DNA of 64,000 bases from Winogradskyella psychrotolerans (GTDB lineage: Bacteria; Bacteroidota; Bacteroidia; Flavobacteriales; Flavobacteriaceae): NCBI RefSeq assembly GCF_018860545.1, contig NZ_JAHKPN010000052.1:295844-359843 (forward strand). Reading direction: 5' to 3'. Each line of letters starts with the position of its first letter. Positions within the stretch are counted from its first letter, which is position 1. The translations under genes and the position numbers were made by a program. The notes below the pieces were generated by a model, which saw only the letters and a program-made list of their open reading frames with translations, searched no databases and was not told the origin of the DNA. Shown here piece after piece: positions 27,243 through 37,782 of this stretch.

Positions 27243-29679
27243 TATTTACTTTTTGCTTTGTAAGCGCTAGTTTTAAAACATCGCTCATATCTTTTACGTA
27301 GTGGAACGTTAACCCTTTTAAATATTCTGGTTTAATTTCCTCGATATCTCTTCGGTTATCTTCACAAAGTAAAATCTCTTTAATACGCGCACGTTTGGCC
27401 GCTAAGATTTTTTCTTTGATACCACCCACAGGCAATACTTTACCTCTTAAGGTAATTTCACCTGTCATCGCTAAGCTCTTTTTAACTTTACGCTGTGTAA
27501 ACAAAGATACTAAAGAAGTTAACATTGTAACACCTGCGCTTGGACCATCTTTAGGAGTCGCACCTTCCGGCACGTGGATGTGTACATTATACTTCTCAAA
27601 AACTTCAGTACTAATCCCAAATTCATCTGCATTTGCCTTAATGTATTCCATAGCAATAGTAGCAGATTCCTTCATTACCTTACCTAAGTTTCCTGTAATA
27701 GATAAGTTTCCTTTTCCTTTAGATAAAATAGATTCAATAAACAAAATATCTCCTCCAACACTCGTCCAAGCCAAACCTGTAACGACTCCAGCAACATCAT
27801 TATTTTCGTATTTATCGCGTTCTAGTCTTGGGCTTCCTAGAATTTCAATCACATCGTCATTAGAAACTTTAATATTATAGTCTTCTTCCATTGCAATATT
27901 TTTGGCTGCATAACGTACCATTTTTGCAATTTGTTTTTCTAAGCCTCTAACTCCAGATTCACGCGTATACCCTTCTACAATTTTCTCTAATTGTGGTTTG
28001 GCAATTTTCAAAGCTTTATCGTCTAAACCATGTTCTTTTAATTGCTTTGGTAATAAGTGTCTTTTTGCGATTTCTACTTTTTCTTCTATCGTATAACCAG
28101 TCACATTAATAATTTCCATACGGTCTCTTAATGCTGGCTGAATGGTATTCATACTATTAGACGTTGCAATAAACATCACTTTAGATAAGTCGTATCCCAT
28201 TTCTAGGAAGTTATCATAAAACTCATTGTTTTGTTCAGGATCTAAAACCTCTAACATTGCCGAAGACGGATCACCTTGACTTCCCGTAGATAATTTATCA
28301 ATCTCATCTAAGACAAACACCGGATTTGATGTCTGAGCCTTTTTTAAACTCTGAATGATTCGGCCTGGCATCGCACCAATATAGGTTTTTCTATGACCAC
28401 GTATTTCAGCTTCATCACGCAATCCACCAAGTGAGATTCTAACATACTCTCTTCCTAATGCCTCAGCTATAGATTTTCCCAATGATGTTTTACCAACTCC
28501 AGGAGGTCCATAAAGACATAAAATTGGTGACTTCATATCATTTCTCAGTTTTAACACTGCTAAATATTCAATGATTCTCTTCTTTACATCTTCTAAACCA
28601 AAATGATCGCGATCTAAAATTTTCTGAGCGCGTTTTAAATCGAATTTATCCTTACTAAACTCATTCCATGGTAAATCTAAAAACAGATCTAAATAGTTAC
28701 GTTGAATAGAATACTCTGCCACCTGAGGATTCATACGTTGCATTTTCGCTAATTCTTTCTCAAAATGCTCTTTTACTTTATCGTCCCATTTCTTTTTCTT
28801 AGCACGCGCTTTCATATCCTCTATCTCTTCACCAGAAGAAACACCTCCACCCAATTCTTCTTGAATGGTTTTCATTTGTTGGTGTAAGAAATACTCACGC
28901 TGCTGTTGGTTCATATCACTTTGAACCTTATTCTGAATATCATTTTTAAGCTCCAATTTTTGAAACTCAAGATTCATAAATTTCAAGGTTTGAAGCGCGC
29001 GTTCTTTTAAATCGTTAATCTTTAACAATTCTTGCTTCTCCTCTACTCTAAGATTCATGTTAGAGGACACAAAATTGACTAAAAACGAATCACTTTCAAT
29101 ATTTTTAATAGCAAAGCTTGCTTCAGACGGAATGTTTGGACTTTCCTTAATGATGTCTAAAGACAAATCTTTAATAGAATCTATAATTGCTCTAAACTCT
29201 TCGTTTTCCTTTGCTGGTTTCGCTTCAGGAATATCAGAAATGGTAGCCGTTAAATACGGTTTTTCAGATATTACTTCGTTTATAGCAAAACGCTTTTTAC
29301 CTTGAATAATAACCGTAGTGTTACCATCTGGCATTTTAAGCACTTTTAAGATACGTGCAACCGTACCTGTTTTATAGATATCTTTAGCCGTTGGGTTTTC
29401 TACCGCTTCATCCTTCTGAGAAACCACACCAATTACTTTTCCGCCCTTGTTAGCATCATTAATTAGTTTAATAGAAGCATCTCTTCCTGCTGTAATCGGA
29501 ATAACAACTCCAGGAAACAATACCGTGTTACGCAACGGTAAAATTGGTAACGATTCTGGTAAAGATTCATTGTTTATTAATTCTTCATCTTCTGGTGTCA
29601 TTAATGGAATTAATTCTGAATTCTCATCAAAATCCTGAAATGACAGATTGTCTAGGTTTAAAAAATTTGATTTCGCCAT
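27226..29679 (-). CDS. lon: ATP-dependent protease Lon
   Basis: The cytoplasmic AAA+ protease has 817 aa. The N-terminal LON substrate domain (about residues 43-240) begins [19 protein letters not shown]. The AAA domain has Walker [14 protein letters not shown] near 390 and Walker [12 protein letters not shown]. The C-terminal protease domain has the Ser in [10 protein letters not shown] near 713 and the Lys in [13 protein letters not shown]. All key residues are present. It heads the run that continues into the LysM protein, porQ and cmk. I did not find a clear heat-shock element in the 229-bp divergent gap. Confidence 0.97.
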   Translation of the reverse strand: MAKSNFLNLDNLSFQDFDENSELIPLMTPEDEELINNESLPESLPILPLRNTVLFPGVVIPITAGRDASIKLINDANKGGKVIGVVSQKDEAVENPTAKDIYKTGTVARILKVLKMPDGNTTVIIQGKKRFAINEVISEKPYLTATISDIPEAKPAKENEEFRAIIDSIKDLSLDIIKESPNIPSEASFAIKNIESDSFLVNFVSSNMNLRVEEKQELLKINDLKERALQTLKFMNLEFQKLELKNDIQNKVQSDMNQQQREYFLHQQMKTIQEELGGGVSSGEEIEDMKARAKKKKWDDKVKEHFEKELAKMQRMNPQVAEYSIQRNYLDLFLDLPWNEFSKDKFDLKRAQKILDRDHFGLEDVKKRIIEYLAVLKLRNDMKSPILCLYGPPGVGKTSLGKSIAEALGREYVRISLGGLRDEAEIRGHRKTYIGAMPGRIIQSLKKAQTSNPVFVLDEIDKLSTGSQGDPSSAMLEVLDPEQNNEFYDNFLEMGYDLSKVMFIATSNSMNTIQPALRDRMEIINVTGYTIEEKVEIAKRHLLPKQLKEHGLDDKALKIAKPQLEKIVEGYTRESGVRGLEKQIAKMVRYAAKNIAMEEDYNIKVSNDDVIEILGSPRLERDKYENNDVAGVVTGLAWTSVGGDILFIESILSKGKGNLSITGNLGKVMKESATIAMEYIKANADEFGISTEVFEKYNVHIHVPEGATPKDGPSAGVTMLTSLVSLFTQRKVKKSLAMTGEITLRGKVLPVGGIKEKILAAKRARIKEILLCEDNRRDIEEIKPEYLKGLTFHYVKDMSDVLKLALTKQKVNNAKQL

Positions 29680-29908
29680 ATATATTTTTGAGCCATTCTG
29701 TCATTATCATAAACAGAATAACGATGTTTTAAATGTATTAATAATTAACTACATACTGAATACCATAACATTAGAAGATATTCAAAGTTATTCACACTAC
29801 AGTAATTTCAATTGTTATGCCATTACCTTTATCACAACATAATTTTTTTTTAAATAAACTGTAACACTTTAAAAAAGTAGCACTCTATAAGTAAAAGCAA
29901 TTGTTTTT

Positions 29909-30460
29909 TTGACATCAACCAATCAAAATATCGAACAGTTATTACAACTTTGTTTGTCTGGAAACCAACGTGCACAGTTGGAGATTTATAACAGATATCA
30001 TAAAGCCATGTATAACACAGCCCTAAGAATTGTAAAAGATTCTTTTAAGGCTGAGGACATAATGCAAGAGTCTTTTTTAACGGCATTTACAAAATTGAAT
30101 ACGTTACAAGACACCACTGTATTTGGCTCATGGTTAAAACGCATTGTAGTAAATAATAGTATTGCTTATTATAACAAAGCGGTGAAGCAAAATGAAGTGC
30201 CTCTAGATCATGTGATCTACAAAGTTGAAGACCACCATGACGGCATTGACGAAAATGAGCAGAATGGTGAAAACGTGAAATTAATTTTAGACACGATGAA
30301 AACCTTAAAACCTAATTATAATCTAAGCTTGTCATTACATCTTATTGAAGGTTATAATTACGAAGAAATTGGTGAAATTATGAATCTGTCTTACGCGAAT
30401 TGCAGAACGTTAATATCAAGAGCAAAAGAGAGTTTACGCAAAAAATTAGTATTGAAGTAA
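29909..30460 (+). CDS. ECF-type RNA polymerase sigma factor
   Basis: The protein has 183 aa with region 2 at about residues 24-90 (YHKAMYNTALRIVKDSFKAEDIMQESFLTAF) and region 4 at about 125-180 (YNLSLSLHLIEGYNYEEIGEIMNLSYANCRTLISRAKESLRK). The start is TTG at 29909. It directs transcription of a small regulon, probably including its own operon. The downstream gene starts 3 bp after the stop and encodes a likely anti-sigma partner, followed by two envelope proteins. That layout suggests control by an envelope signal. Confidence 0.92.
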   Translation: MTSTNQNIEQLLQLCLSGNQRAQLEIYNRYHKAMYNTALRIVKDSFKAEDIMQESFLTAFTKLNTLQDTTVFGSWLKRIVVNNSIAYYNKAVKQNEVPLDHVIYKVEDHHDGIDENEQNGENVKLILDTMKTLKPNYNLSLSLHLIEGYNYEEIGEIMNLSYANCRTLISRAKESLRKKLVLK

Positions 30461-30462
30461 TT

Positions 30463-31020
30463 ATGAAAAAAGATAGTTTAGATAGCCTTTTTGACAATTT
30501 GAAGGATCAATTTGATATTGAAACCCCACAACATAATCATGAGCAACGCTTTTTAGAGAAGTTGAAAGCAAATGATACCACTTCAACCGAAATTAAAAAG
30601 CAACCTGGTTTTAACTGGAAACCTTTTTTAGCAATAGCCGCTTCTATCGTGATTTGTTTCGGGTTGTTTACTACATTACAGCAACAGCCAAAAGAATATG
30701 ATTTAGCAAGCGTATCGCCCGAAATGTCAGAAACACAAGACTTTTTCACTATTACTATTGAAAATGAATTAAAAAAACTGAATAAAGAACGTTCGCCTTT
30801 AACAGATCAAATTATTAATGATGCATTAGTCCAAATTCAACAATTAGAAACCGATTACCAAAAATTAAAAACAGATTTAACCGAAAGCGGAAAAAACCAA
30901 CGTGTTATTTATGCCATGATTTCCAACTTTCAAACACGAATAGATATTTTAAATACGGTTTTAGAACAAATCGAAATTGTAAAACAATTTAAATCCAACT
31001 CCAATGAGAACATTATATAA
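30463..31020 (+). CDS. Single-pass membrane protein, probable anti-sigma factor
   Basis: The ATG at 30463, just after the sigma stop, gives 185 aa. A cytoplasmic N-terminus (MKKDSLDSLFDNLKDQFDIE) is followed by one membrane helix at about residues 48-66 (FLAIAASIVICFGLF). The periplasmic part is mostly helical (about 100-180) and coiled-coil-like. No zinc anti-sigma HxxxCxxC motif is visible, so the anti-sigma role rests on position and topology. The frame continues upstream into the sigma gene, but that start is not needed. Confidence 0.75.
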   Translation: MKKDSLDSLFDNLKDQFDIETPQHNHEQRFLEKLKANDTTSTEIKKQPGFNWKPFLAIAASIVICFGLFTTLQQQPKEYDLASVSPEMSETQDFFTITIENELKKLNKERSPLTDQIINDALVQIQQLETDYQKLKTDLTESGKNQRVIYAMISNFQTRIDILNTVLEQIEIVKQFKSNSNENII

Positions 31021-32095
31021 ACTCTGCTTTTTTCTAATATTGATGCCAACACTTTTATTAGCATCAAACGAGACACCTAAAGCGGCAAAACACGAAAAAC
31101 AGAAAACCTTAAAAAAATCTTTCAACGTAAATGCTGATGCTACATTTAATATTACCAGCAGATATGGAAATATTGATATTATTACATGGGACAAAAATCG
31201 TATTGATGTCCAAGTCACCATTAAAGTAAATGGTAATAATGAAAACAAGGTTAATGAAAGATTGAACGAATTAGATGTTGCCTGGCAATCTGCACCTCAT
31301 AAAGTCTCAGCAATTTCATCAATTGGCGGCAACAGTTATGATACATCTTGGTGGAACAAAAAATTAGGTAATAATGTAAAGATAGAAATAAACTATTTAG
31401 TTAAAATGCCTATAACAAACAATTTAAAGATCTTTAACGATTATGGCTACATTAATCTAGACAAGCTTGAAGGTAACGCTTATTTAAAATGTGATTATGG
31501 CAAAGTTACCACCAAAGAACTCATGGGAAGATCTAACACCATACGATTAGATTACACAAAAAATAGTTATTTTGAATTTATAAATAACGGCACCATTGAA
31601 GCCGATTATAGCGAATTTACGGTTGCAAAAGTTAAAGACTTAAATCTTGAAGCCGATTACACCACCTCAATCATTGAAATCGCTGAAAATGTCGTTTATG
31701 AATGTGATTATGGTTCACTTAAAATTGATAATATCAACAATTTAGATGGAGAAGGCGATTATTTAGCGCTACGACTAGGCACTATCTTTAAAACTGCTCA
31801 TATCAGTTCCGATTATGGCTCCATAAAAATTGATCGTTTGGTATCAAAAACTAAGACTATAGATATAAATTCTGAATTCACTGGAATAACAATTGGGTTT
31901 GATACTGATTGTAAATTCAATTTTAATATTGGAATTGAATTTGGATCTTTTAGAGAACCGGAAGGCTTTATATATAAAGAAAAAAACGTTAACAACATCG
32001 GAAAGCAATTTATTGGATATTATGGTGAGCAAAACTCTGAGAACTTAGTCCTCATCAATTCTGAATACGGTAGTATAACTTTTAAAAACAATTAA
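31004..32095 (+). CDS. Exported repetitive DUF4097-like beta-helix protein
   Basis: The 363-aa protein has a signal peptide (MRTLYKLCFFLILMPTLLLA). The mature part holds a repeated (N/C/A/S)DYG-x-(I/V/L)-x-(I/V/L) motif at spacings near 20 residues: NDYGYINL, CDYGKVTT, ADYSEFTV, CDYGSLKI, SDYGSIKI, SEYGSITF. The pattern predicts a right-handed beta-helix or stacked sheet at the cell surface or in the periplasm. It overlaps the preceding gene by 17 bp. Its role in the sigma-factor circuit is unknown; it could be the sensed or the regulated envelope component. Confidence 0.75.
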   Translation: MRTLYKLCFFLILMPTLLLASNETPKAAKHEKQKTLKKSFNVNADATFNITSRYGNIDIITWDKNRIDVQVTIKVNGNNENKVNERLNELDVAWQSAPHKVSAISSIGGNSYDTSWWNKKLGNNVKIEINYLVKMPITNNLKIFNDYGYINLDKLEGNAYLKCDYGKVTTKELMGRSNTIRLDYTKNSYFEFINNGTIEADYSEFTVAKVKDLNLEADYTTSIIEIAENVVYECDYGSLKIDNINNLDGEGDYLALRLGTIFKTAHISSDYGSIKIDRLVSKTKTIDINSEFTGITIGFDTDCKFNFNIGIEFGSFREPEGFIYKEKNVNNIGKQFIGYYGEQNSENLVLINSEYGSITFKNN

Positions 32096-32138
32096 GAAAA
32101 AATTCAAATATTAAATCAATCAATTAAAATCAAAAAAC

Positions 32139-32864
32139 ATGAAACTATTAAATTCAATTACCACAGTACTTTTTCTGTTAAGCACAACATTAGTATCTGC
32201 ACAATGGGGAAAATCTAAAAAAATTAAAGGTGATGGTAATATTACAACGACAACCATCTCTACAACAGATTACGACGCAATAAGTACTGCTGGCTCTATG
32301 GACTTTAGACTTGTTAAAGGTAACGAAGGAGACATTTCTATTAAAGGAGATTCTAATCTAATGCCTTACATAGTTGCCGAAGTAAACGACCATACCTTAA
32401 TAGTTAAAATAAAAAAAGGGTACAATTTAAAGCCTACGCAAACCATTGTTATAACGATTCCTTATGAATCTATAAACGCTGTATCACTTGCAGGATCCGG
32501 TGACGTTGAAAACTCTGGAGTTATAAAGGCTAACCATTTTAAAGTCGCGTTGGCAGGCTCTGGAGATATGGATCTACAAATTGATTCTCAATCAACAGAG
32601 AGCACAATAGCAGGCTCTGGTGATATTGAATTAAAAGGTAACACCACAAATTTAAAAACAACAATCGCAGGCTCTGGTGATTTTGATGGTGATGACTTAG
32701 ACAGTACTAATGTCGATGCTACAATTTCTGGCTCAGGAGATATTAGTGTGCATTGTAACGGTGAACTAAAAGTACGAATTTCAGGATCTGGAGATGTTAA
32801 ATACTCAGGAAAACCAACTTATAAAGACACTAAGATTTCAGGATCTGGAAGTGTTAGTAATTAA
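32139..32864 (+). CDS. Head-GIN/DUF2807 domain exported protein
   Basis: The 241-aa protein has a signal peptide (about residues 1-22, ends TLVSAQ) and a DUF2807 (head GIN) domain. The C-terminal half has seven copies of (A/S)GSGD or GSGS every 18-19 residues: AGSGDVEN, AGSGDMDL, AGSGDIEL, AGSGDFDG, SGSGDISV, SGSGDVKY, SGSGSVSN. These turns cap rungs of a predicted beta-helix. It is the last gene of the ECF sigma operon and is followed by a strong terminator. The molecular function of the family is not established. Confidence 0.85.
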   Translation: MKLLNSITTVLFLLSTTLVSAQWGKSKKIKGDGNITTTTISTTDYDAISTAGSMDFRLVKGNEGDISIKGDSNLMPYIVAEVNDHTLIVKIKKGYNLKPTQTIVITIPYESINAVSLAGSGDVENSGVIKANHFKVALAGSGDMDLQIDSQSTESTIAGSGDIELKGNTTNLKTTIAGSGDFDGDDLDSTNVDATISGSGDISVHCNGELKVRISGSGDVKYSGKPTYKDTKISGSGSVSN

Positions 32865-32888
32865 ATCTTACAATTACATATATCTAAG

Positions 32889-32920
32889 AAAAGGACAAGC
32901 AATTTGCTTGTCCTTTTTTT
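32889..32920 (+). terminator. Strong terminator after the sigma-factor operon
   Basis: AAAAGGACAAGC and GCTTGTCCTTTT form a 12-bp perfect stem with a 5-base loop, followed by TTT on the plus strand. The A-rich side could also serve the opposite strand. Confidence 0.9.
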
Positions 32921-33075
32921 ATAATTCATTCTTATAAATGATCTAATGACTTCCTATCTGGGGTGACTTAAATTAATATTCTAGTCTTATGTCATAAAAA
33001 CAAGATACATAATATGGTTGTAAATTGAAATGATATATAAGCATAACACACCAAACGATTGAAGACAAACACCAC

Positions 33076-34365
33076 CTATTCTTCTTTTGGCACTCTAAAG
33101 AGAAGGATAATACCTATTAAAAAGAAAACAAATAAGAATAAAATAGCATAGCGCATTGAGGAATATTCAGAAACAAAAGCAAAAATGAACATACCGATAA
33201 CAATGCCTATTTTTTCTGCTACATCATAAAAACTAAAATACGATGTTGTATCTTCTGTTTCAGGCAAATATTTGGAATAGGTAGAACGTCCCAAAGACTG
33301 AACGCCTCCCATGACTAAACCAACTAAACCAGCGGCTATATAAAATTGTATTGGTGAGACCATAAAATAAGCATAAACACAAAGACACATCCACATAAAA
33401 TTAATTACAATAAGTGTACTTATATTACCGAATTTTGAAGCTGCACGAGATGTTAAAATAGCACCAAGTATGGCAACCAACTGAATAACTAAAATACTAA
33501 CAATAAGTCCAATAGTTTTTTCACCATCCGAAGCCCAATTAATTTCTTTTTCTCCAAAATAAACTGCCATTAACATAATGGTTTGCACAGCCATGCTAAA
33601 CACAAAAAAGGCATTTAAGTAGCGTTTTAATCTTAAATTTTGCTTCAACTGAACCCACACAGCCTTTAATTCTTTAAATCCATTAAAGACAACATCTTTT
33701 GTGACTTTATGCCCCGAAGACACGCCATTTGGTAGTATTCTAAATGTGTATTGACTAAATAATGCCCACCATACTCCTACAGTAATAAACGAATACCGCA
33801 TCATTTCAATCTTATCAGCATCTTCTTCTTGAGTCATTACCATAATTAAATTTGCAATTAACAAAAGCACACTTCCTATATATCCCATTGAAAACCCTTT
33901 GGCACTAATACTGTCTTGTTGATCTTCAAAAGCAATATCTGGAAGGTAAGAATTATAAAAAACTAAACTTCCCCAATAACCTATCAGCCCCATAAAATAG
34001 AACAATAAACTGAAGTGAATAAAACTTAGATTAAACCAATATAATCCAATACAGCCAATTGATCCTACATAACAAAAGAACTTCATGAAATTCTTTTTGT
34101 TACCCACATAATCTGCAATACCAGAAAGAATTGGAGATAATACTGCAACCACCAAAAACGTAAAAGCTGTAACAATTGTAATTAATGTTTCTTGTTTCAT
34201 TGTAAATCCAAAGGCCGATACTAATGTCTCTTTAGAATCGAATAATGACGAATAAAACAGCGGAAATATGGACGAAGCAATCGTTAAGGTATACACTGAA
34301 TTTGCCCAATCATAAAATGCCCATGCGTTGAGAAGTTTTTTACTTCCTTTTTTAAATTCACTCAT
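33076..34365 (-). CDS. MFS transporter of the UMF1/Atg22-like family
   Basis: This 429-aa inner-membrane protein has about twelve hydrophobic helices. The N-terminus KKLLNAWAFYDWANSVYTLTI is the hallmark of the UMF1 (Vps/Atg22-like) MFS group. Further matches are SGIADYVGNKKNFMKFF in the loop between helices 2 and 3, and GGVQSLGRSTYSKYLPE. In fungi the group exports amino acids from vacuoles; the bacterial substrate is unknown. It appears to be a single gene, downstream of the M48 gene and its terminator. Confidence 0.88.
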   Translation of the reverse strand: MSEFKKGSKKLLNAWAFYDWANSVYTLTIASSIFPLFYSSLFDSKETLVSAFGFTMKQETLITIVTAFTFLVVAVLSPILSGIADYVGNKKNFMKFFCYVGSIGCIGLYWFNLSFIHFSLLFYFMGLIGYWGSLVFYNSYLPDIAFEDQQDSISAKGFSMGYIGSVLLLIANLIMVMTQEEDADKIEMMRYSFITVGVWWALFSQYTFRILPNGVSSGHKVTKDVVFNGFKELKAVWVQLKQNLRLKRYLNAFFVFSMAVQTIMLMAVYFGEKEINWASDGEKTIGLIVSILVIQLVAILGAILTSRAASKFGNISTLIVINFMWMCLCVYAYFMVSPIQFYIAAGLVGLVMGGVQSLGRSTYSKYLPETEDTTSYFSFYDVAEKIGIVIGMFIFAFVSEYSSMRYAILFLFVFFLIGIILLFRVPKEE

Positions 34366-34413
34366 AAATGCAGGTTAATTATCTTGTATAAATATCAAAA
34401 AAATTCATAAAAA

Positions 34414-34436
34414 AAGCTGCTCTAATTGAGCAGCTT
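34414..34436 (-). terminator. Intrinsic terminator of the M48 peptidase gene
   Basis: AAGCTGCTC and GAGCAGCTT pair around TAATT. On the minus strand a T-rich tract follows (complement of 34400-34413). It lies 28 bp beyond the stop codon. Confidence 0.85.
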
Positions 34437-34463
34437 CTAAAGTAAACAAATATATTTATAATC

Positions 34464-35291
34464 TTAGTTTATTGGTCTAAATGATGTTACTCCAAACTTT
34501 TTCGCTTCAGCTTTTGCTTCTGGTGCCATCTCTTGTAAATTTTTAATTCTAGTATCATTAGCAGGGTGAGAACTTAAAAATTCTGGTGTAGACTGTCCAC
34601 CACTATTCGCTTCCATACGTTTCCATAATTCGGCTGCCTCATCAGGATTATAACCTGCTATTGCCATTATAATTATACCAACTTTATCTGCTTCAGTCTC
34701 ATGCGCTCTACTAAATGGTAACATTCCAACAACATTAGAAGCAATACCAAATGATTGATTAAAAATTCCTAAGGATTGTTCATCATTAGCCAAAGCCACA
34801 TTACCTACAACGGCTAATCCTTGTTGCACATAAGCTGCACTCATACGCTGTTGCCCATGATTAGCTAAAGCATGAACCACTTCATGTCCCATAATTGCTG
34901 CTATAGCCGTTTCATTTTCTGCAATTGGTAAAATTCCTGTGTAAAACGCAATTTTACCACCTGGCATACACCATGCATTCACTTGTTCTGACTCTATAAG
35001 GTTATATTCCCATTTGTAATCATCTAAATAGCCATGATGACCATTAGCCACTAACCAACGCTCAGCCGCAACTGATATACGTTCTCCAACACGCTTAATC
35101 ATTTCGGCATCAGATGTACCAGTAACTACTTTACTTTCTGCTAATACTTGATCATACTGTGCAAATGCCGATGGAAATAATTGATCATTACCAACGAAAG
35201 CCATTGTTTTTTTTCCTGTAAATGGATTAGTTGCACATGATACTATCACTACAACAATTAAAAAACTCACCACTACTTTATTAAATTTCAT
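34464..35291 (-). CDS. M48-family zinc metallopeptidase lipoprotein (LoiP/BepA-like)
   Basis: The 275-aa protein has a lipobox, VVVIVSC, giving a lipidated Cys near residue 19. The zinc motif GHEVVHALANHG (HExxH) lies near residue 134, and a third ligand Glu lies in ETEADKVGI near 194. PEFLSSHPANDTRI near the C-terminus is typical of the Oma1/LoiP group, which degrades or checks misfolded outer-membrane proteins in the periplasm. It is a single gene with a clear terminator. Confidence 0.9.
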   Translation of the reverse strand: MKFNKVVVSFLIVVVIVSCATNPFTGKKTMAFVGNDQLFPSAFAQYDQVLAESKVVTGTSDAEMIKRVGERISVAAERWLVANGHHGYLDDYKWEYNLIESEQVNAWCMPGGKIAFYTGILPIAENETAIAAIMGHEVVHALANHGQQRMSAAYVQQGLAVVGNVALANDEQSLGIFNQSFGIASNVVGMLPFSRAHETEADKVGIIIMAIAGYNPDEAAELWKRMEANSGGQSTPEFLSSHPANDTRIKNLQEMAPEAKAEAKKFGVTSFRPIN

Positions 35292-35364
35292 ACTTAATTG
35301 TTTAAATTAAAATACATACATCAGTCTATACTAATAATAAGACACGAAAATAACGAAATAGTCA

Positions 35365-37782
35365 CTATGCATTTGACTTGATACCTTTTATATGTAACTC
35401 AGAAAAATTCTTATCCACTACAATAGACTCTATTTCGTTAACTCTTAAACTCTTATGAGCTATCTTTTCATTGTCTAATTGAACCTCAACAATATCGAAA
35501 GGTAGTCCATGAAATTGAATATTAAAGGTTTCGTAAGGAGTTGTGAACTTTCCTTCTTTATGTTGATTAATAATTAATTCATTTGTCTTCCCTGTAAGTT
35601 TAAAATTTCTTAAACTATAACGCCCTTTTGTATAATCAAAACCATCATTAGCATCACTATACAATTCACTTTCTTCTTTACCATCTTTATAATAAACATC
35701 TAAGGTGATTTCTGTAATGTCCTTTTCGCCAACATATTGTTGAATTGGGTATTTAGGAATAATGGCACCTTCTTTTACGAAAAATGGTACACTATCAATA
35801 TCAGCATCTACCCACATTTCTTTACCACCTTTTACAACCTCATCGGTCCAGAAGTTATACCAATTCCCTTGAGGAATATACATTCTACGTCCTTTAGCAT
35901 TTGGCTCTAAAACAGGGCAAGCTAAAATTTGTTCTCCAAAAACAAATTCGTCGGTTCTGTAATGGGTTTGTACATCTGCTTGATCATATAACACTAAAGA
36001 TTTTAATAACGGTGTTCCATGATCTGCATAATTCCAAAATGCCGTATATAAGTACGGTAATAATTGATATCTAATTTCTATAAATTTCTTTACAATTGCC
36101 GTAACATCTTCATCAAATGCCCAAGGTTCTTGATCACCATGATCACCCGAAGAATGCACTCTAAAAAATGGGTGAAAAATTCCTAATTGAATCCAACGTG
36201 TAAATAATTCTCCTTGTGGTTGCTCTGCAAAGCCACCAATATCACTACCAGCAAAAGAGAAACCAGACATTGCCATACGTTGTGCTTGGATGTTTGCTAT
36301 CCATAAGTGCTCCCAAGTTGCTACATTATCCCCCGTCCAAGTAGACGTATAACGTTGCGTGCCAGAATACGCAGCCCTTGTAATAACAAAAGGACGTTTT
36401 GGGTATGAATATTTCTTCAATCCTTGGTACGTTGCTCTTGCCATTTGCATGCCATATATATTGTGTGCTTTTCTATGACTACAAGGATGACCATCATAAT
36501 CATGACGTACATCGTCTGGGAATGTTTTATTTGGCACCTCCATAACGGCTGGCTCATTCATATCATTCCAAACTCCCTTAATACCGATATCTTCAATGAG
36601 TTCTTGAAATAATCCAGACCACCAATCTCTAACTTCAGGGTTTGTAAAATCTGGAAAATAACACTCCCCAGGCCATACTTTACCTTTCATATAATCACCA
36701 TCTGCACGCTTACAGAAGTAATCCTTTTCTAAAGCTTCTTTAAATACGGAATACTCTTTATCTATTTTAATCCCCGGATCTATAATGGCAACAGTTTTAA
36801 AACCATCATCTAATAATTCCTTCACCATTCGTTTTGGATCTGGAAAGTACTCTTTATTCCATGTGAAACAACGAAACCCTTCCATGTAATCGATGTCTAA
36901 ATAAATAGCATCACAAGGAATCTGAAGTTTTCTAAAGGTCGAGGTAATCTCTTTTACTTTACTTTCTGGGTAATAACTCCATTTACATTGGTGAAACCCT
37001 AGAGCCCAAAGTGGTGGTAGATGATGTGGCTTTCCTGTTAAATCGGTGTAACTTTCTACGACATCATTCATTTTAGGTCCGTAAAAGAAGTAATAATTCA
37101 TTTCACCTCCTTGTGACCAAAAACTAGTGACATTTCTACGTTCGTGTGCAAAATCAAAAGATGATCTAAAAGTATTGTCAAAGAAAATACCATAGGCTTT
37201 ACCATGGTGCAAACCTGTGTAAAATGGAATAGTTTTATAAATAGGATCGGTGTCTTTTCCGTAGGCATAAGAGTCGGTCACCCAATTATTATAGCGCTTT
37301 CCTTTAAGGTTAAGATGATTTGGCTTATCACCAAGTCCATAGTAACTTTCTCCATCGTTAGAGACTTTACTCATCTTTACGATGTTTCCACCATGTTCAT
37401 AGCTTTCTTCCCAATGAAAACCACCTTCATCTTGATTTATAAGCATTCCATCAACGGCATCATAGATTGATATTCTCATATCTTCCTTAGAAATCTTACA
37501 AATCAATTTGGTTGTAGTAACTTCATAATACGCTTCTGTATCTTCTATTTCTAGTTTATTGTAACCAATACTCGCGTATTTGGTTATCGCATAAGAAAAA
37601 TCATTATCAAAATTTCCTACGGTAGTATATCTAAAACGCAGTAAACTATCTCTAACAACCGTTAACTCTAAAATCACATCGTTGTCTGCAGTAAAATACA
37701 GTTTGTCAACATCTTTTTTAAAGTCTATTATTTTTGAAGGAAATAAATTCCCTTTATTTTCTAATTCAGTATTTATAATCAT
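35365..37782 (-). CDS. GH31 alpha-glucosidase-type glycoside hydrolase
   Basis: This 805-aa enzyme has no signal peptide and is probably cytoplasmic. An N-terminal beta-sandwich (about residues 15-230) precedes the GH31 barrel. The nucleophile Asp is in GVWNDMNEPAV near residue 406, the acid/base Asp is in STWTGDNVATWEHL near 482, and FSFAGSDIGGFAEQP follows. Beta domains form the C-terminus. GH31 enzymes of this type release alpha-linked glucose from oligosaccharides. Its place next to glgB, glgC and glgA suggests glycogen or maltodextrin turnover, but an independent transcript is likely because a terminator separates them. Confidence 0.92.
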   Translation of the reverse strand: MIINTELENKGNLFPSKIIDFKKDVDKLYFTADNDVILELTVVRDSLLRFRYTTVGNFDNDFSYAITKYASIGYNKLEIEDTEAYYEVTTTKLICKISKEDMRISIYDAVDGMLINQDEGGFHWEESYEHGGNIVKMSKVSNDGESYYGLGDKPNHLNLKGKRYNNWVTDSYAYGKDTDPIYKTIPFYTGLHHGKAYGIFFDNTFRSSFDFAHERRNVTSFWSQGGEMNYYFFYGPKMNDVVESYTDLTGKPHHLPPLWALGFHQCKWSYYPESKVKEITSTFRKLQIPCDAIYLDIDYMEGFRCFTWNKEYFPDPKRMVKELLDDGFKTVAIIDPGIKIDKEYSVFKEALEKDYFCKRADGDYMKGKVWPGECYFPDFTNPEVRDWWSGLFQELIEDIGIKGVWNDMNEPAVMEVPNKTFPDDVRHDYDGHPCSHRKAHNIYGMQMARATYQGLKKYSYPKRPFVITRAAYSGTQRYTSTWTGDNVATWEHLWIANIQAQRMAMSGFSFAGSDIGGFAEQPQGELFTRWIQLGIFHPFFRVHSSGDHGDQEPWAFDEDVTAIVKKFIEIRYQLLPYLYTAFWNYADHGTPLLKSLVLYDQADVQTHYRTDEFVFGEQILACPVLEPNAKGRRMYIPQGNWYNFWTDEVVKGGKEMWVDADIDSVPFFVKEGAIIPKYPIQQYVGEKDITEITLDVYYKDGKEESELYSDANDGFDYTKGRYSLRNFKLTGKTNELIINQHKEGKFTTPYETFNIQFHGLPFDIVEVQLDNEKIAHKSLRVNEIESIVVDKNFSELHIKGIKSNA

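Noticed and set aside
27395..27880. 161-codon plus-strand frame inside lon
   Set aside because: It is antisense to the highly conserved Lon protease domain. Its residue pattern is that of a shadow frame, with no family signature.
30400..30462. Longer start for the anti-sigma-like gene
   Set aside because: It would overlap the conserved end of the sigma factor; the ATG at 30463 is 3 bp after the sigma stop and gives a normal N-terminus.
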